DNA of 50,831 nucleotides from Nostoc sp. CMAA1605 (GTDB lineage Bacteria > Cyanobacteriota > Cyanobacteriia > Cyanobacteriales > Nostocaceae). The stretch covers positions 1-50,831 of the forward strand of contig NZ_PJIZ01000049.1 in NCBI RefSeq assembly GCF_021596505.1. The letters run 5' to 3'. Every line of letters starts with the position of its first letter. Within the stretch, counting starts at the first letter, position 1. Shown here one piece after another: positions 16,476 through 25,180 of the stretch. The notes below the pieces were generated by a model. The model worked only from the letters and a program-made list of their open reading frames with translations, was not told where the DNA came from and did not search any database. Position numbers and translations under genes: made by a program.

Positions 16476-17756
16476 AGCCAAAGCTGGTACAGGAATTTCC
16501 TGGTGAGGATATAAGGGGAAGCGATCGCACAATGCAGCTACTCGACGTTGACAGTCTTGAGCTACGGTTGCTGATTCTGGATTAAGCAGGCGATCGGCGA
16601 TAATGTTGCCAATTTCGATAAATTCATCGACTCCCATCCCTCTGGTTGTCATGGCGGGAGAACCTAAGCGCAAACCACTGGTAATAAATGGCGATTGGGG
16701 ATCAAAAGGAACTGTATTCTTGTTGGTGGTAATATTCACTTCACTCATTAATTGATCTGCTTTCTTACCTGTCATCCCAATCGAACGCAAATCGACGAGC
16801 ATTAAATGGTTATCTGTACCGTCAGATACCAGTTTTAAACCGCGATTTTGCAGTTGAGTGGCTAAGGCTTGAGCATTATCAATTACTTGCTGTGAGTAAT
16901 TGGTAAATTCTGGTTTTAAGGCTTCACCAAAAGCTACGGCTTTACCTGCAATCACGTGTTCTAAGGGGCCGCCTTGAGTTCCAGGGAATACGGATTTATC
17001 TAATTTTTTACCCAATTCTGCATCACGGGTCAAAATTAACCCACCTCTGGGGCCACGCAGGGTTTTATGGGTGGTGGTGGTGACGACATCACAATAAGGA
17101 ATCGGGTTAGGATGTAAGCCGGTGGCGACTAACCCCGCAATGTGGGCAATGTCTGCGAGTAAGTAAGCACCAACTTCGTCAGCAATACTACGGAATTTGG
17201 CGAAATCAATGATGCGAGGATAGGCAGAATAACCACAAATCAAAAGCTTAGGACGCTCCCTTAACGCCAGCTCTCGAATTTGGTCGTAGTCTAGTCGTTC
17301 TGTTTGTTGACTTACGCCGTAGTGACGGACTTGAAACCATTTACCGGAGACATTCACCGGAGAACCGTGGGTAAGGTGTCCACCGTGGGACAAGTCCATC
17401 CCCATGATTGTGTCACCAGGTTCTAACAAAGTCAGAAAAACTGCAAAATTCGCCTGTGCGCCGGAGTGGGGTTGGACGTTGGCGTGAGCCGCACCAAATA
17501 GCTGCTTGGCTCTGTCAATGGCTATTTGTTCAATTTTGTCAATAAATTCGCACCCACCATAGTAACGCTTACCAGGTAAACCTTCGGCGTATTTATTGGT
17601 GAGGACTGAACCTTGAGCTGCTAGTACAGCCGCCGAGGTAAAGTTTTCACTAGCGATCAGTTCTAAATGGCCGCGTTGGCGTTGGAGTTCTTGATTAATT
17701 AATTCTGCGATCGCGGGATCGGAGGTAGCAAGCAAGTCTGAATTTGTTCTAGTCAC
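16473..17756 (-). CDS. glyA: Serine hydroxymethyltransferase
   Basis: GlyA interconverts serine plus tetrahydrofolate with glycine plus 5,10-methylene-THF, the main one-carbon source and part of photorespiratory glycine recycling. The 427-residue protein is full length: [28 protein letters not shown], the PLP-lysine motif [14 protein letters not shown], and [15 protein letters not shown]. The start [16 protein letters not shown] is normal for cyanobacteria. The 3' end (IPVPALA-stop) runs into STRR repeats, but the last residues are normal for the family, so function should not be affected. Confidence 0.97.
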   Translation of the reverse strand: MTRTNSDLLATSDPAIAELINQELQRQRGHLELIASENFTSAAVLAAQGSVLTNKYAEGLPGKRYYGGCEFIDKIEQIAIDRAKQLFGAAHANVQPHSGAQANFAVFLTLLEPGDTIMGMDLSHGGHLTHGSPVNVSGKWFQVRHYGVSQQTERLDYDQIRELALRERPKLLICGYSAYPRIIDFAKFRSIADEVGAYLLADIAHIAGLVATGLHPNPIPYCDVVTTTTHKTLRGPRGGLILTRDAELGKKLDKSVFPGTQGGPLEHVIAGKAVAFGEALKPEFTNYSQQVIDNAQALATQLQNRGLKLVSDGTDNHLMLVDLRSIGMTGKKADQLMSEVNITTNKNTVPFDPQSPFITSGLRLGSPAMTTRGMGVDEFIEIGNIIADRLLNPESATVAQDCQRRVAALCDRFPLYPHQEIPVPALA

Positions 17757-18348
17757 TTTAACTATACCTAATAGCAGTTTCTACGAAAGTTAAGGCGATC
17801 GGCACACAAGTTTCTCTGTTAACAGTTGACAATCAAGATTTCTACCTTCTTGAACTGCTATACAAACATGATGTATTCCATCTGGAATTATCAGTTGCCG
17901 AATAACTTCATAGATTTATGATCATAAACCTGTTTACGAAAATATCAACTTTGATACTTTTAAGAAAATCAGGGGTGTGAGGGTGTAGGGGTGTAGGGGT
18001 GTAAGGGTGTAAGGGAAGAAAATAGTTTTTCTTCTATATTTTGCTAGTGAGATACTCTGATAGTTGGAGGTTCAGAAAATCAGCTTTCACCAAGATACTT
18101 GCAGGATGTGCTAAAATATGAGCATCAATACCTAATAAATCCTCAAATATTCCCTAATTTTTTAGTTAAACTCATCAAAATTTAGTCCTCGGTGTGGTCA
18201 GTATATTAATTAGAATTATTTAATTAGCTGTGAGAGACGCGCTATCGGGCTGCTAAAAGTCAAGTGGAGCGAATTACCTGTAAATGTTGTAGCCCTACTA
18301 CCTGTAAGCAAGAATCTCTCGGCAGTAGAGTAAGAAGGAGAGATTGAG
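17757..18348. other. 592-bp gap between divergent genes
   Basis: It holds a G-rich tandem repeat (17971-18015, GGGTGTA(A/G)-type, about five units) and otherwise AT-rich sequence. Promoters for glyA (left) and the small Cys-rich gene (right) must lie here, but I see no clear regulator site. Confidence 0.5.
17971..18015. repeat. GGGTGTAG-type tandem repeat
   Basis: About five units of an 8-base G-rich motif (GGGTGTAG / GGGTGTAA). A related motif is at 50478-50513. Confidence 0.7.
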
Positions 18349-18546
18349 ATGTTAGTCATTCTCATGGACGAGCAAATCCTAGTTCCTGAGCAAGTTTGTC
18401 AGTCTTGCTTACTAGCTGATAGTAGTGGTCAACCACGTTGGCGCGGGGGAAAGTTAACTTGCGGTCAAGCTATTCGCCAGCTTACACAACAGCAACCAGA
18501 GCAGTATAAATGTCAAATGGGTTTTCGCATAGCCCAGATAGAATAG
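18349..18546 (+). CDS. Small conserved Cys-containing protein, 65 aa
   Basis: This is a 65-residue protein with no family I can name. It has four cysteines: C-Q-S-C near 17-20, then L-T-C-G-Q-A and K-C-Q-M-G, with W-R-G-G-K between. That spacing could hold a metal ion, which is inference. The start ATG at 18349 is supported by a strong AAGGAG site about 9 bases upstream; an internal ATG at 18364 is less well placed. The Tic20-like gene follows 79 bp downstream in the same direction, so the two may be linked. Confidence 0.75.
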   Translation: MLVILMDEQILVPEQVCQSCLLADSSGQPRWRGGKLTCGQAIRQLTQQQPEQYKCQMGFRIAQIE

Positions 18547-18625
18547 TCAAAGCCAAAAAGGTAGGTTAACTGCGTTATCCTATGCTCTAGGGGAATCTGA
18601 AATTTTCACCATAGGAGAACGCATA

Positions 18626-19105
18626 ATGGTTTGGCGTGGGACTACATCAATTACTGATCGCATTTTCGCCTGTTTACCTTATCTTCTGCCCATAATTAAC
18701 GGTTTAGTGTTTGGGAGTTATTTGTTAGGAAGGTTTCCTATATTACAGATACTCTTGATACCTTTACAGCCAATATTGGTCTTGTATATGAGCTTGGGAC
18801 AATTAGGTCGATTACTCCTTTTCTTTGCTTTATTTATATTTGTAGTCAGAAACGAAAAAATTGTGCATTTCATTCGGTTCAACACCATGCAGGCAATATT
18901 GCTCAACATTGTGATATTTCTCTGTGAAGTTCTGAGAGAACTTCTGGCATTCATTCCTAATACTGGCTTTGCTATAGAAACAATATCCAACTTAGTTTTC
19001 GTAGTAATTGTTGGAACAGTAGTGTATTCTATAATTCAATCCATACTAGGACGCTACGCGGAACTGCCAACAATTTCTGATGCAGTTTATGCACAAGTAC
19101 GTTAA
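18626..19105 (+). CDS. Tic20 family membrane protein
   Basis: The 159-residue product has four predicted membrane helices and matches the Tic20/Ycf60 family: ITDRIFACLPYLLPIINGL, the loop IPLQPILVLY, LLLFFALFIFVVRNEKIVHF with FIRFNTMQAILLNI (the best-conserved part), and a final helix LVFVVIVGTVVYSIIQSI. In chloroplasts Tic20 is a channel component of the inner-envelope translocon; the cyanobacterial role is not established. An ATG with GGAG about 8 bases upstream supports the start. It converges with the FAH gene with only four bases between stops. Confidence 0.9.
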   Translation: MVWRGTTSITDRIFACLPYLLPIINGLVFGSYLLGRFPILQILLIPLQPILVLYMSLGQLGRLLLFFALFIFVVRNEKIVHFIRFNTMQAILLNIVIFLCEVLRELLAFIPNTGFAIETISNLVFVVIVGTVVYSIIQSILGRYAELPTISDAVYAQVR

Positions 19106-19109
19106 TAGT

Positions 19110-19883
19110 TTAGGGAGATGCCACGGTGTTTTCTAAGCGACCAATACCTTCAATTTCTATGCGGACGCGATCGCCTGGCTTTAATGGGCCAATACCTTCT
19201 GGTGTACCCGTGAGGATCACATCTCCAGGTAGTAAGGTCATCACTTGACTAATATAAGCAACTAGAAAATCAGGGGCAAACACCATCTGATCAATACCCG
19301 CAGATTGCACTGGATCAGGATCATCATTAATAAAAGTCTGCAATCTAGCTCCAGGGTTTAATTCTCGCACAATCCAAGGGCCTAGAGGACAAAATGTATC
19401 AAACCCTTTAGCGCGAGTCCATTGACCATCTTTTTGTTGTAAATCTCTAGCCGTCACATCATTGGCGACGGTATAACCCCAAATTTTAGTTTGGGCTTCT
19501 TCTGGTGTACATTTACAAGCGCGATCGCCAATGATTAAAGCTAACTCACCTTCATAATCCACTCGTTGCGACTGCTGAGGATACTGAATTATTGTCTCTG
19601 AAGGAATAATTGTTGTTGGTGGTTTTAAAAAAATTAATGGCTCAACTGGTACAAGGCTTCCCATTTCCGCAGCATGGTTAGCGTAATTCTTTCCCACCGC
19701 TACAATCTTGGAAGGAGCGCAAGGTGCAAGAATTTGATAATTATCCGGTTCTAAAACTAGATCAGTTAGCTGTCCCTGTAGCCAAGGTGGAGCATCAAGC
19801 ACCTGCACATTAAGAGACAGCTGCAACAACCCATAGTAAATCTTTCCTTCTTGATTTTGAACACGCACATAACGCTGGGCCAT
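19110..19883 (-). CDS. Fumarylacetoacetate hydrolase family protein
   Basis: With the ATG at 19883 (MAQRYVRVQNQEGKIYYG) the product has 257 residues. The FAH catalytic core is clear: KIVAVGKNYANHAAEMG, PLIFLKPPTTIIPSET, VDYEGELALIIGDRA (metal-binding Glu residues), GYTVANDVTARDLQ, RAKGFDTFCPLGPWIV and the closing GDVILTGTPEGIGPLKPGD. Such enzymes cleave C-C bonds in beta-diketo acids or decarboxylate oxaloacetate (YcgM/FAHD1-like). Which substrate applies here is not predictable. An upstream in-frame start at 19907 is possible. Confidence 0.92.
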   Translation of the reverse strand: MAQRYVRVQNQEGKIYYGLLQLSLNVQVLDAPPWLQGQLTDLVLEPDNYQILAPCAPSKIVAVGKNYANHAAEMGSLVPVEPLIFLKPPTTIIPSETIIQYPQQSQRVDYEGELALIIGDRACKCTPEEAQTKIWGYTVANDVTARDLQQKDGQWTRAKGFDTFCPLGPWIVRELNPGARLQTFINDDPDPVQSAGIDQMVFAPDFLVAYISQVMTLLPGDVILTGTPEGIGPLKPGDRVRIEIEGIGRLENTVASP

Positions 19884-20163
19884 AAATTTGATCAAAATCC
19901 TTATCAAGTTAGGGACTGGGAACTGGTAAAGGTAAAAGTCAAAAGGTAAAAGAAAAGATTCTTTTGCCTTTTTGCTTTTTATTTTTTCTCCTCGCTTCCC
20001 ATCAACAAGGCCAATTTTGGCAGATGGGGCTGATGATTAAAATAGAAAACTGGTAAGATTATATTTCCTTGTTGCTTCAGATGTTGATTAATACTGAGAT
20101 ATTTTATATCTAAATGTATAAATTAGTGTCAGCAGCCAGTTGTCCAAAAGGAGAATTACAACC

Positions 20164-20490
20164 ATGTCTACAGTTTACGAAACACTATATATTCTGCGCC
20201 CAGACCTCACAGATGAACAAGTAGAGCAAGCGATCGCCAAGTATCAGAACTTGCTCAAAGAACAAGGTGCTGATAACATTGAAATCCAAAATCGTGGCAA
20301 GCGTCGTCTGGCTTACGAAATTGATAGAAATCGTGATGGCATCTATGTTCAAGTAAACTACACTGGGCCCGGAAAAGTGATTGCTCCCTTAGAACGCGCT
20401 ATGCGTTTGAGCGAAGAAGTAATTCGCTACCTCACCATTAAGCAAGAAGTATCTGAGAACCAAGCAGAAGAAGTTGCTGCGACAGTCTAA
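20164..20490 (+). CDS. rpsF: 30S ribosomal protein S6
   Basis: S6 binds the central domain of 16S rRNA together with S18. The 108-residue product starts [20 protein letters not shown] at 20164, directly after AAAGGAG with good spacing; an in-frame start at 20140 would put the RBS inside the gene. Family landmarks are [20 protein letters not shown] and LRRxR-like [14 protein letters not shown]. As in many cyanobacteria it is separate from rpsR. A hairpin follows the stop. Confidence 0.97.
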   Translation: MSTVYETLYILRPDLTDEQVEQAIAKYQNLLKEQGADNIEIQNRGKRRLAYEIDRNRDGIYVQVNYTGPGKVIAPLERAMRLSEEVIRYLTIKQEVSENQAEEVAATV

Positions 20491-20507
20491 GACAATTGTT
20501 AAATGAC

Positions 20508-20551
20508 CCGTGGGGAAAATTGAGTATTCATAACTCAGTTTTCTCCACGGA
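20508..20551 (+). terminator. Terminator-like hairpin after rpsF
   Basis: Arms CCGTGGGGAAAATTGAGT and ACTCAGTTTTCTCCACGG pair over 18 positions (two wobble or mismatch) around the loop ATTCATA, beginning about 17 bases after the rpsF stop. It is followed by ACAAAA rather than a T run. Confidence 0.55.
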
Positions 20552-20710
20552 CAAAACTAGAATAAGAACATATAATCAGAAAAAATTTTATTTTGATGCC
20601 TTATTTTGTAATTGAGTTGGGAATGCTAGATTAACATTGCCTGCCCCAAGCAAGCGATCGCAGTATATCCAAGGTTGGAAAATATTCTTCAATCGGAGCT
20701 TTAAGCCACT

Positions 20711-21241
20711 GTGAGCCAAACTGAACTACCCGACATCCAAGCTCTATCTACAGAAATGTCGCAGCTGCGCCAAGAATTGCAGCTACGGGATCAACTCGTC
20801 CAACAGCTATCACAAGAACTTTTCCGGCTAGTCAAGGGCAATACTAATTTTATACCCCCCAAGCTAGAGCCGGAACAAGATTTAACTCAACTAAAAGCTT
20901 TACAAGAACAACTACAGGCTGTTGAGCAGCAAGTCACATTCTATCAAGAGCAAATTACTGTCCGCGACACGGAAATTTATCAACTGCGTCAGTCCGTTCA
21001 AGAGTTAACTGACCGCAGTCGGATGTTAGAACAAGTAGTGCAAGAATTACCGCAAATTTACCGCCGGAAATTTGAAGAACGCATGACTCCAGTCAGGGAA
21101 AAAGTAGCTCAACTGCAAAGAGAGAACCGCCAACTACAAGCCGAATTGCAAAGCGTCAGTTATCGTTTAGCTCTTAAAACACGCACTTCTAGCCATAGTG
21201 GAATTGATCTACCCAACTTTCCCCGTCCCGCATCCACATAA
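20711..21241 (+). CDS. Coiled-coil protein, conserved in cyanobacteria
   Basis: The 176-residue product starts with GTG and has no membrane segment. Most of it (about 8-165) is heptad-rich coiled coil: STEMSQLRQELQLRDQLVQQ, then LKALQEQLQAVEQQVTFYQE and PVREKVAQLQRENRQLQAEL, with a short Pro-rich break (NFIPPKLEPEQ) near 48-58. The C-terminal tail is Ser/Pro-rich (SGIDLPNFPRPAST). No enzyme motif is present. A structural or scaffold role is the only inference the sequence allows. It lies about 220 bp after rpsF on the same strand. Confidence 0.85.
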   Translation: MSQTELPDIQALSTEMSQLRQELQLRDQLVQQLSQELFRLVKGNTNFIPPKLEPEQDLTQLKALQEQLQAVEQQVTFYQEQITVRDTEIYQLRQSVQELTDRSRMLEQVVQELPQIYRRKFEERMTPVREKVAQLQRENRQLQAELQSVSYRLALKTRTSSHSGIDLPNFPRPAST

Positions 21242-21349
21242 CACAATGTTTTTACGGTAAAAAATGCCTAACTTGAGGATAAATTAGGCAAAAAGCTGAA
21301 TATTTCTTGATATTTTTTTGACATTTTTTTGATATTCTTAAATATTGTA

Positions 21350-21559
21350 TAATTAGGGTCTGTTGAATAACTTTAAAACTCTTTACTAGTAAGCAATTCG
21401 CGGTTATTTTTAGGAAAAAAGTGCAAGAGAATTGGGATATGAGGCTGAAAAAGTTTGCATCTCCAATTTTTTGGATGCAAAAAAATTGGAAAAAATTAGG
21501 GTAAAACTGTTCCCTGTTCCCTACCTCCACTAAAGGACTTTTTCAGCAAGCCCTAATTA
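21350..21559. mobile_element. MITE-like element with terminal inverted repeats
   Basis: The left end TAATTAGGGTCTGTTGAA and the right end TTCAGCAAGCCCTAATTA form imperfect terminal inverted repeats (about 15 of 18 match), 210 bp apart. The right end reads outward as GGGCTTGCTGAAAAAGTCC, typical of cyanobacterial insertion-sequence ends. An internal inverted repeat CCAATTTTTTGGATGC.AAAAAAATTGG is at about 21459-21489. There is no transposase, so it is a non-autonomous or decayed copy. It fills much of the 549-bp gap after the coiled-coil gene. Confidence 0.5.
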
Positions 21560-21790
21560 TTGACTCAAAAATATATTTTTGCGAGTCTATCTAAATTTGA
21601 TGACAACTTGCTTTGATAGACACATTGATTAAAGCTTTGGTGCAACTACAATTAATAGCCACCAAAACAGCACTCAGCACTCCTTGACAATAATTAGAGT
21701 AAACCACAGCAATGCTCAAAAATAATCGGCTCATTTAGACTTTTAACCAATTATTTTGACATTGCCGGATTTAGTTATTATAATGAAATG

Positions 21791-22144
21791 TTAGCTTGCT
21801 AATGATACTTGCTCGTTATCGACGACACTAAAAATATCTTCGTAAGTGTCAAAGATTTCAAATACTGAATCTAACTGTGTAAGTTCTAAGACCAAGCGCA
21901 CAGGAGTCTGTACGTTGCACAAAACTAGACGGCAACCATTTTGTCTTGCTGATGTTAATCCTTTGACTAATGAAACCAAACCGGAACTATCCATAAAGTC
22001 TACTAATGCCAGATCAACCACCCAAAGCTGATGAGGCTGAGGAGTGATTTCAGACATCTGTTGGCTCAAGGACATACCATTTTGTAAGTCTATGCTGCCT
22101 TGAGGTTTAAACAAAACCACTTGTAATTCTGGTGTGAGTGTCAT
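21791..22144 (-). CDS. STAS-domain protein (anti-sigma factor antagonist type)
   Basis: With the ATG at 22144 (MTLTPELQVVLF) the product has 117 residues. It is one STAS domain: VVLFKPQGSIDLQNGMSLSQ, then VVDLALVDFMDSSGLVSLVKG, whose D-S-S-G contains the serine phosphorylated by an RsbW/SpoIIAB-type kinase, then GCRLVLCNVQTPVRLVLELT and LDSVFEIFDTYEDIFS. Proteins like this switch sigma-factor or phosphatase pathways by phosphorylation. No kinase partner is adjacent. The long gap on the 5' side contains its promoter. Confidence 0.9.
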   Translation of the reverse strand: MTLTPELQVVLFKPQGSIDLQNGMSLSQQMSEITPQPHQLWVVDLALVDFMDSSGLVSLVKGLTSARQNGCRLVLCNVQTPVRLVLELTQLDSVFEIFDTYEDIFSVVDNEQVSLAS

Positions 22145-22756
22145 AAATTTAACCAAGTAGTTGAAACACTTAACAAAAGCAGGACGCAGAAACCAATACT
22201 AGCGTGATGCTGTGTGTGAAATCTTGGTTACATCCACAGTAAAAAGTAGATTGCAACTACAAGTTTTCTAGCATTTGCTTCAGTATTTATTCCGTATAAT
22301 TTGTTTTGACATTCCCCAATATAGGCACAAACGCCTAATGATTTCCGTATCAAACGTATCTTTTACAGAACCTTTATATTTTTTTAAGTTTTTTATAAGT
22401 TTTTAATAAAAATTTATTGCTTTATCGCTTCATTTATGCGTTTGTGCTAATAACTGATAGATACTTGATTGTCAATTATTAGTTACTAATCATTCATATA
22501 GGAATCCAACTTGATTATTGAAACGATTTGCGTAGGTAGGGAACAGGGAACAGGAAAAGAAGTAACAGAAGTGTACCGAGTTTTTTCAGAAATCAAATAT
22601 GATTCCTATATATGTCTAGAATTATACTAGGGCTTCGAGACATTCCAAGCGACAATAGCTTTTTGAACTGCTGAATATGGGGGCTTGATTGACACCCCAG
22701 GTAAAAACAAGCAAAGATGTATATAAAGTAAAAAATTGTAAAGGCGGCGGTGCGGG
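22145..22756. other. 612-bp divergent intergenic region
   Basis: It lies between the STAS gene and dedA, is AT-rich and holds one MITE-like element (22495-22614). No small gene or clear operator is seen in the rest. Confidence 0.5.
22495..22614. mobile_element. 120-bp MITE-like element
   Basis: The left end CATATAGGAATCCAACTTGATT and the right end AATCAAATATGATTCCTATATATG are inverted repeats of about 22 bp. The interior has GTAGGGAACAGGGAACAGG and TTTTTTCAGAAATCAA. A related, truncated copy with CAGGGAGCAGGGAATAAGAA and TTTTTTCCAGAAATCAAC is at 34311-34377. No coding capacity. Confidence 0.55.
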
Positions 22757-23386
22757 ATGTCTCTTGAGTTGATTTCATTAGAAAACATCCAGGAGTTTGC
22801 CCATCATTACGGTTACTGGGCTATTTTTTTAGGAATATTGCTAGAGAACTTGGGTATACCTCTTCCTGGTGAAACCGTAACCTTAGTAGGTGGCTTTCTG
22901 GCTGGTAGTAAGGAACTTAATTATTGGATAGTTTTAGCCCTTGCCATTACTGGTGCGGTGATGGGTGGAATTTGTGGCTATTGGATTGGTCGGCTGGGAG
23001 GCTGGTCTTTTTTACTACAAGTAGGAAAAATATTTCGATTTAGTGAAACAAAATTGTTGAGTATCAGAGCGCAATTTAGTGAAAATGCAGCTAAAGCAGT
23101 CTTTTTCGGCCGCTTTTTTGCATTATTGCGAATTTTTGCTGCTCCATTAGCTGGTATTGCTGAGATGCCTTTCGCCAAATTTTTGATATACAACATTTTA
23201 GGAGCAACAGCTTGGGCTAGTTTAATGGTGACATTAGCCTTTTTTGCTGGTAGGGTTGTTTCTCTTGAACAATTGGTGGCTTGGGTGAGTCAATTTGCAA
23301 TTTTGGCTTTACTGATACTTGTAGCTGTGATTGCTATTCCCTTATGGTTAGAATCGCGTCAAGTTAAACAAGCCGCAAAAGACTAA
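22757..23386 (+). CDS. DedA family membrane protein
   Basis: The 209-residue product belongs to the DedA (SNARE-associated/VTT) family, some members of which flip undecaprenyl phosphate or help keep envelope and proton gradients. It has the two re-entrant/TM core segments: YWAIFLGILLENLGIPLPGE (the conserved E-x-x-x-x-P-x-P-G-E motif) and GRFFALLRIFAAPLAGIAEM (the F-x-R-x(6)-G-type arginine motif). It ends with a basic tail after a last TM segment (FAILALLILVAVIAIPLWL). Substrate is not predictable for this copy. Confidence 0.92.
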   Translation: MSLELISLENIQEFAHHYGYWAIFLGILLENLGIPLPGETVTLVGGFLAGSKELNYWIVLALAITGAVMGGICGYWIGRLGGWSFLLQVGKIFRFSETKLLSIRAQFSENAAKAVFFGRFFALLRIFAAPLAGIAEMPFAKFLIYNILGATAWASLMVTLAFFAGRVVSLEQLVAWVSQFAILALLILVAVIAIPLWLESRQVKQAAKD

Positions 23387-23387
23387 G

Positions 23388-23508
23388 AAAAGGCAAAAGG
23401 AAAAATTAAAAAGGCAAAAGAGAAATTAGAGGTTTGTAGTGAGGACTTCAGTCCTAAGATGAGGACTAAAGTCCTTACTACAAACTTTTTTCCTTTTGCC
23501 TTTTGCCT
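23388..23508 (+). terminator. Long nested inverted repeat after dedA
   Basis: The outer arms AAAAGGCAAAAGGAAAAA and TTTTTCCTTTTGCCTTTT flank a palindromic pair (23432-23447 and 23470-23485, 15 of 16 paired) related to the repeat at 15067-15100. A T-rich stretch follows the inner stem, so it could act as a terminator for dedA. Confidence 0.5.
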
Positions 23509-23620
23509 TTATTTATTGGAAAAAGTTAGGTTTAAAACCTCGCCCCTGGTGGGTGAAAAAATCCTTGTTTCCCAAGGTAGGTAAAAACCCCACCCCTCGT
23601 GGGTGGCTGAATTAATTGCG

Positions 23621-23656
23621 AATTGCGTTAGCGAAGCGGGACGAAGTCCATTGCGA
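23621..23656. repeat. Short copy of the GGGACGAAGTCCATTGCG repeat
   Basis: It shares GCGAAGCGGGACGAAGTCC and ATTGCGAATTG with 14820-14884. Just before it, two CCCC(A)CCCCT(G)GTGGGTG units (23540-23605) form another short repeat. Confidence 0.55.
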
Positions 23657-23670
23657 ATTGCGAATTGGTT

Positions 23671-24870
23671 TTATCTAGTTTGTTTTGCCCAAATGCGAGT
23701 CGGTAGTCCCCAAACGTAAATGAAACCTTCGGCTGCTTTGTGGTCAAACTGATCTTCTGCGCCGTAGGTAGCTAAGTCAGGGGTATAGAGTGAATTATCG
23801 CTCCAACGACCGACGATAGTGGCGTTACCTTTAAACAGCTTCAAGCGCACAGTTCCAGATACTCGTTCTTGAGTCTTCTGGATAAAAGCGTCTAAAGCAG
23901 TTTTCAGGGGACTATACCACAAGCCGTTGTAGACCATTTGAGTATAGGTGTCTTCAATACCCCGTTTGTAGTGGGTAACATCTGCGGTGAGGGTGAGGCT
24001 TTCTAAATCTCTGTGGGCTTGAATTAGCACCAACATGGCGGGAGATTCGTAGATTTCCCGTGATTTGATCCCTACCAAACGGTTTTCAATCATATCGATG
24101 CGACCGACACCATGATTTCCCACAATTTGATTGAGTTCTTGGATTAATTCGACGGGTGTTTTGGCTATCCCATTGAGGGTAGTGGGTATACCGTGAATAA
24201 ATCCAATCTCTAAATATTCTGGCTCATTGGGGGTGTCAGCGATCGCTTTGGTCATTTCATAAATTTCTTCTGGTGGTTCAAATGTGGGATCTTCTAACAC
24301 ACCAGCTTCGATACTGCGACCTAGTAAGTTTTTATCAATACTATAGGGTGAAGACTTTTTCACAGGGGCGGGAATCCCAAATTGTTCACCGTAGGCGATG
24401 GTTTCTTCACGACTCATACCCCATTCCCGCGCCGGTGCGAGAATCTTTAATTCAGGATTTAATGCTGCACAGGAAACATCAAAGCGGACTTGGTCATTAC
24501 CTTTACCTGTACAACCATGTGCGATCGCATCTGCACCATATTTTTGTGCAGTTTCGACCAATATTTTAGCAATTAACGGACGAGCCAGGGCAGTTCCTAG
24601 AGGATAACGATTTTCATAAAGAGCGTTAGCTTGAATAGCTGCAAAAGCATAGTCTTTAATAAAACTATCTTTTACATCCACCACCAGAGATTCACTTGCA
24701 CCTGATTTTAGAGCTTTTTCTCGGACTGGTTCTAATTCATCACCCTGACCTAAATCTGCTGCTAACGTAATTACCTCTTCTACTCCCCACTCTTGCTTGA
24801 GGTAGGGAATGCAAACGGAGGTATCGACTCCACCAGAATATGCCAACACAACCTTTTTGGCGCGACCCAT
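23671..24870 (-). CDS. argG: Argininosuccinate synthase
   Basis: ArgG joins citrulline and aspartate using ATP, the penultimate step of arginine synthesis and of cyanophycin precursor supply. The 399-residue product starts [20 protein letters not shown] at 24870, after GGAG with good spacing; the longer GTG start at 24882 would bury the RBS. Key motifs: the ATP loop [24 protein letters not shown], and [16 protein letters not shown] followed by [10 protein letters not shown]. It is full length and transcribed leftward. Confidence 0.97.
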   Translation of the reverse strand: MGRAKKVVLAYSGGVDTSVCIPYLKQEWGVEEVITLAADLGQGDELEPVREKALKSGASESLVVDVKDSFIKDYAFAAIQANALYENRYPLGTALARPLIAKILVETAQKYGADAIAHGCTGKGNDQVRFDVSCAALNPELKILAPAREWGMSREETIAYGEQFGIPAPVKKSSPYSIDKNLLGRSIEAGVLEDPTFEPPEEIYEMTKAIADTPNEPEYLEIGFIHGIPTTLNGIAKTPVELIQELNQIVGNHGVGRIDMIENRLVGIKSREIYESPAMLVLIQAHRDLESLTLTADVTHYKRGIEDTYTQMVYNGLWYSPLKTALDAFIQKTQERVSGTVRLKLFKGNATIVGRWSDNSLYTPDLATYGAEDQFDHKAAEGFIYVWGLPTRIWAKQTR

Positions 24871-25180
24871 TTGTTTCTCCACTTAGGAAAACACAATAAT
24901 TTAATGAGTCATTATTATATCTAAATGCACCATGTATATTTTCTGAATCGGAAAACAAAGTTTTTAGCCCCCGTCTTAACAAGAAATTTGAGAGCTTTGA
25001 CGTTTGGGTTTACTGTACGGCGTTAAAGATAGACCAACTATCATTTTTAATGAAGACCGACTTACCTCTTAACCCTTAAGTGCTGACTGTATCGCTTATT
25101 TGCATGAGGGTAATGAACTCATTGAGGTATTTTCGTATGTCATCTGGGAATACTAAGTCTAAATAAAGTTTTATCTTCCT
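24871..25180. other. 310-bp divergent gap between argG and the GTPase gene
   Basis: The sequence is AT-rich and no repeat, hairpin or recognised operator is visible. Promoters for argG and for the 25.2-28.7-kb genes must lie here. Confidence 0.4.

Noticed and set aside
16226..16585. Several 70-83-codon frames
   Set aside because: They are read from G/C-skewed STRR repeats in all frames and are artefacts.
18034..18153. 40-codon open minus-strand stretch (GIFEDLLGIDAHILAHPAS...)
   Set aside because: It looks faintly protein-like but lacks a start codon and has a stop directly before it; no parent recognised, and 40 open codons can be chance.
21252..21530. 92-codon minus-strand frame
   Set aside because: It lies across the MITE-like element, has no ribosome site and does not resemble a transposase.
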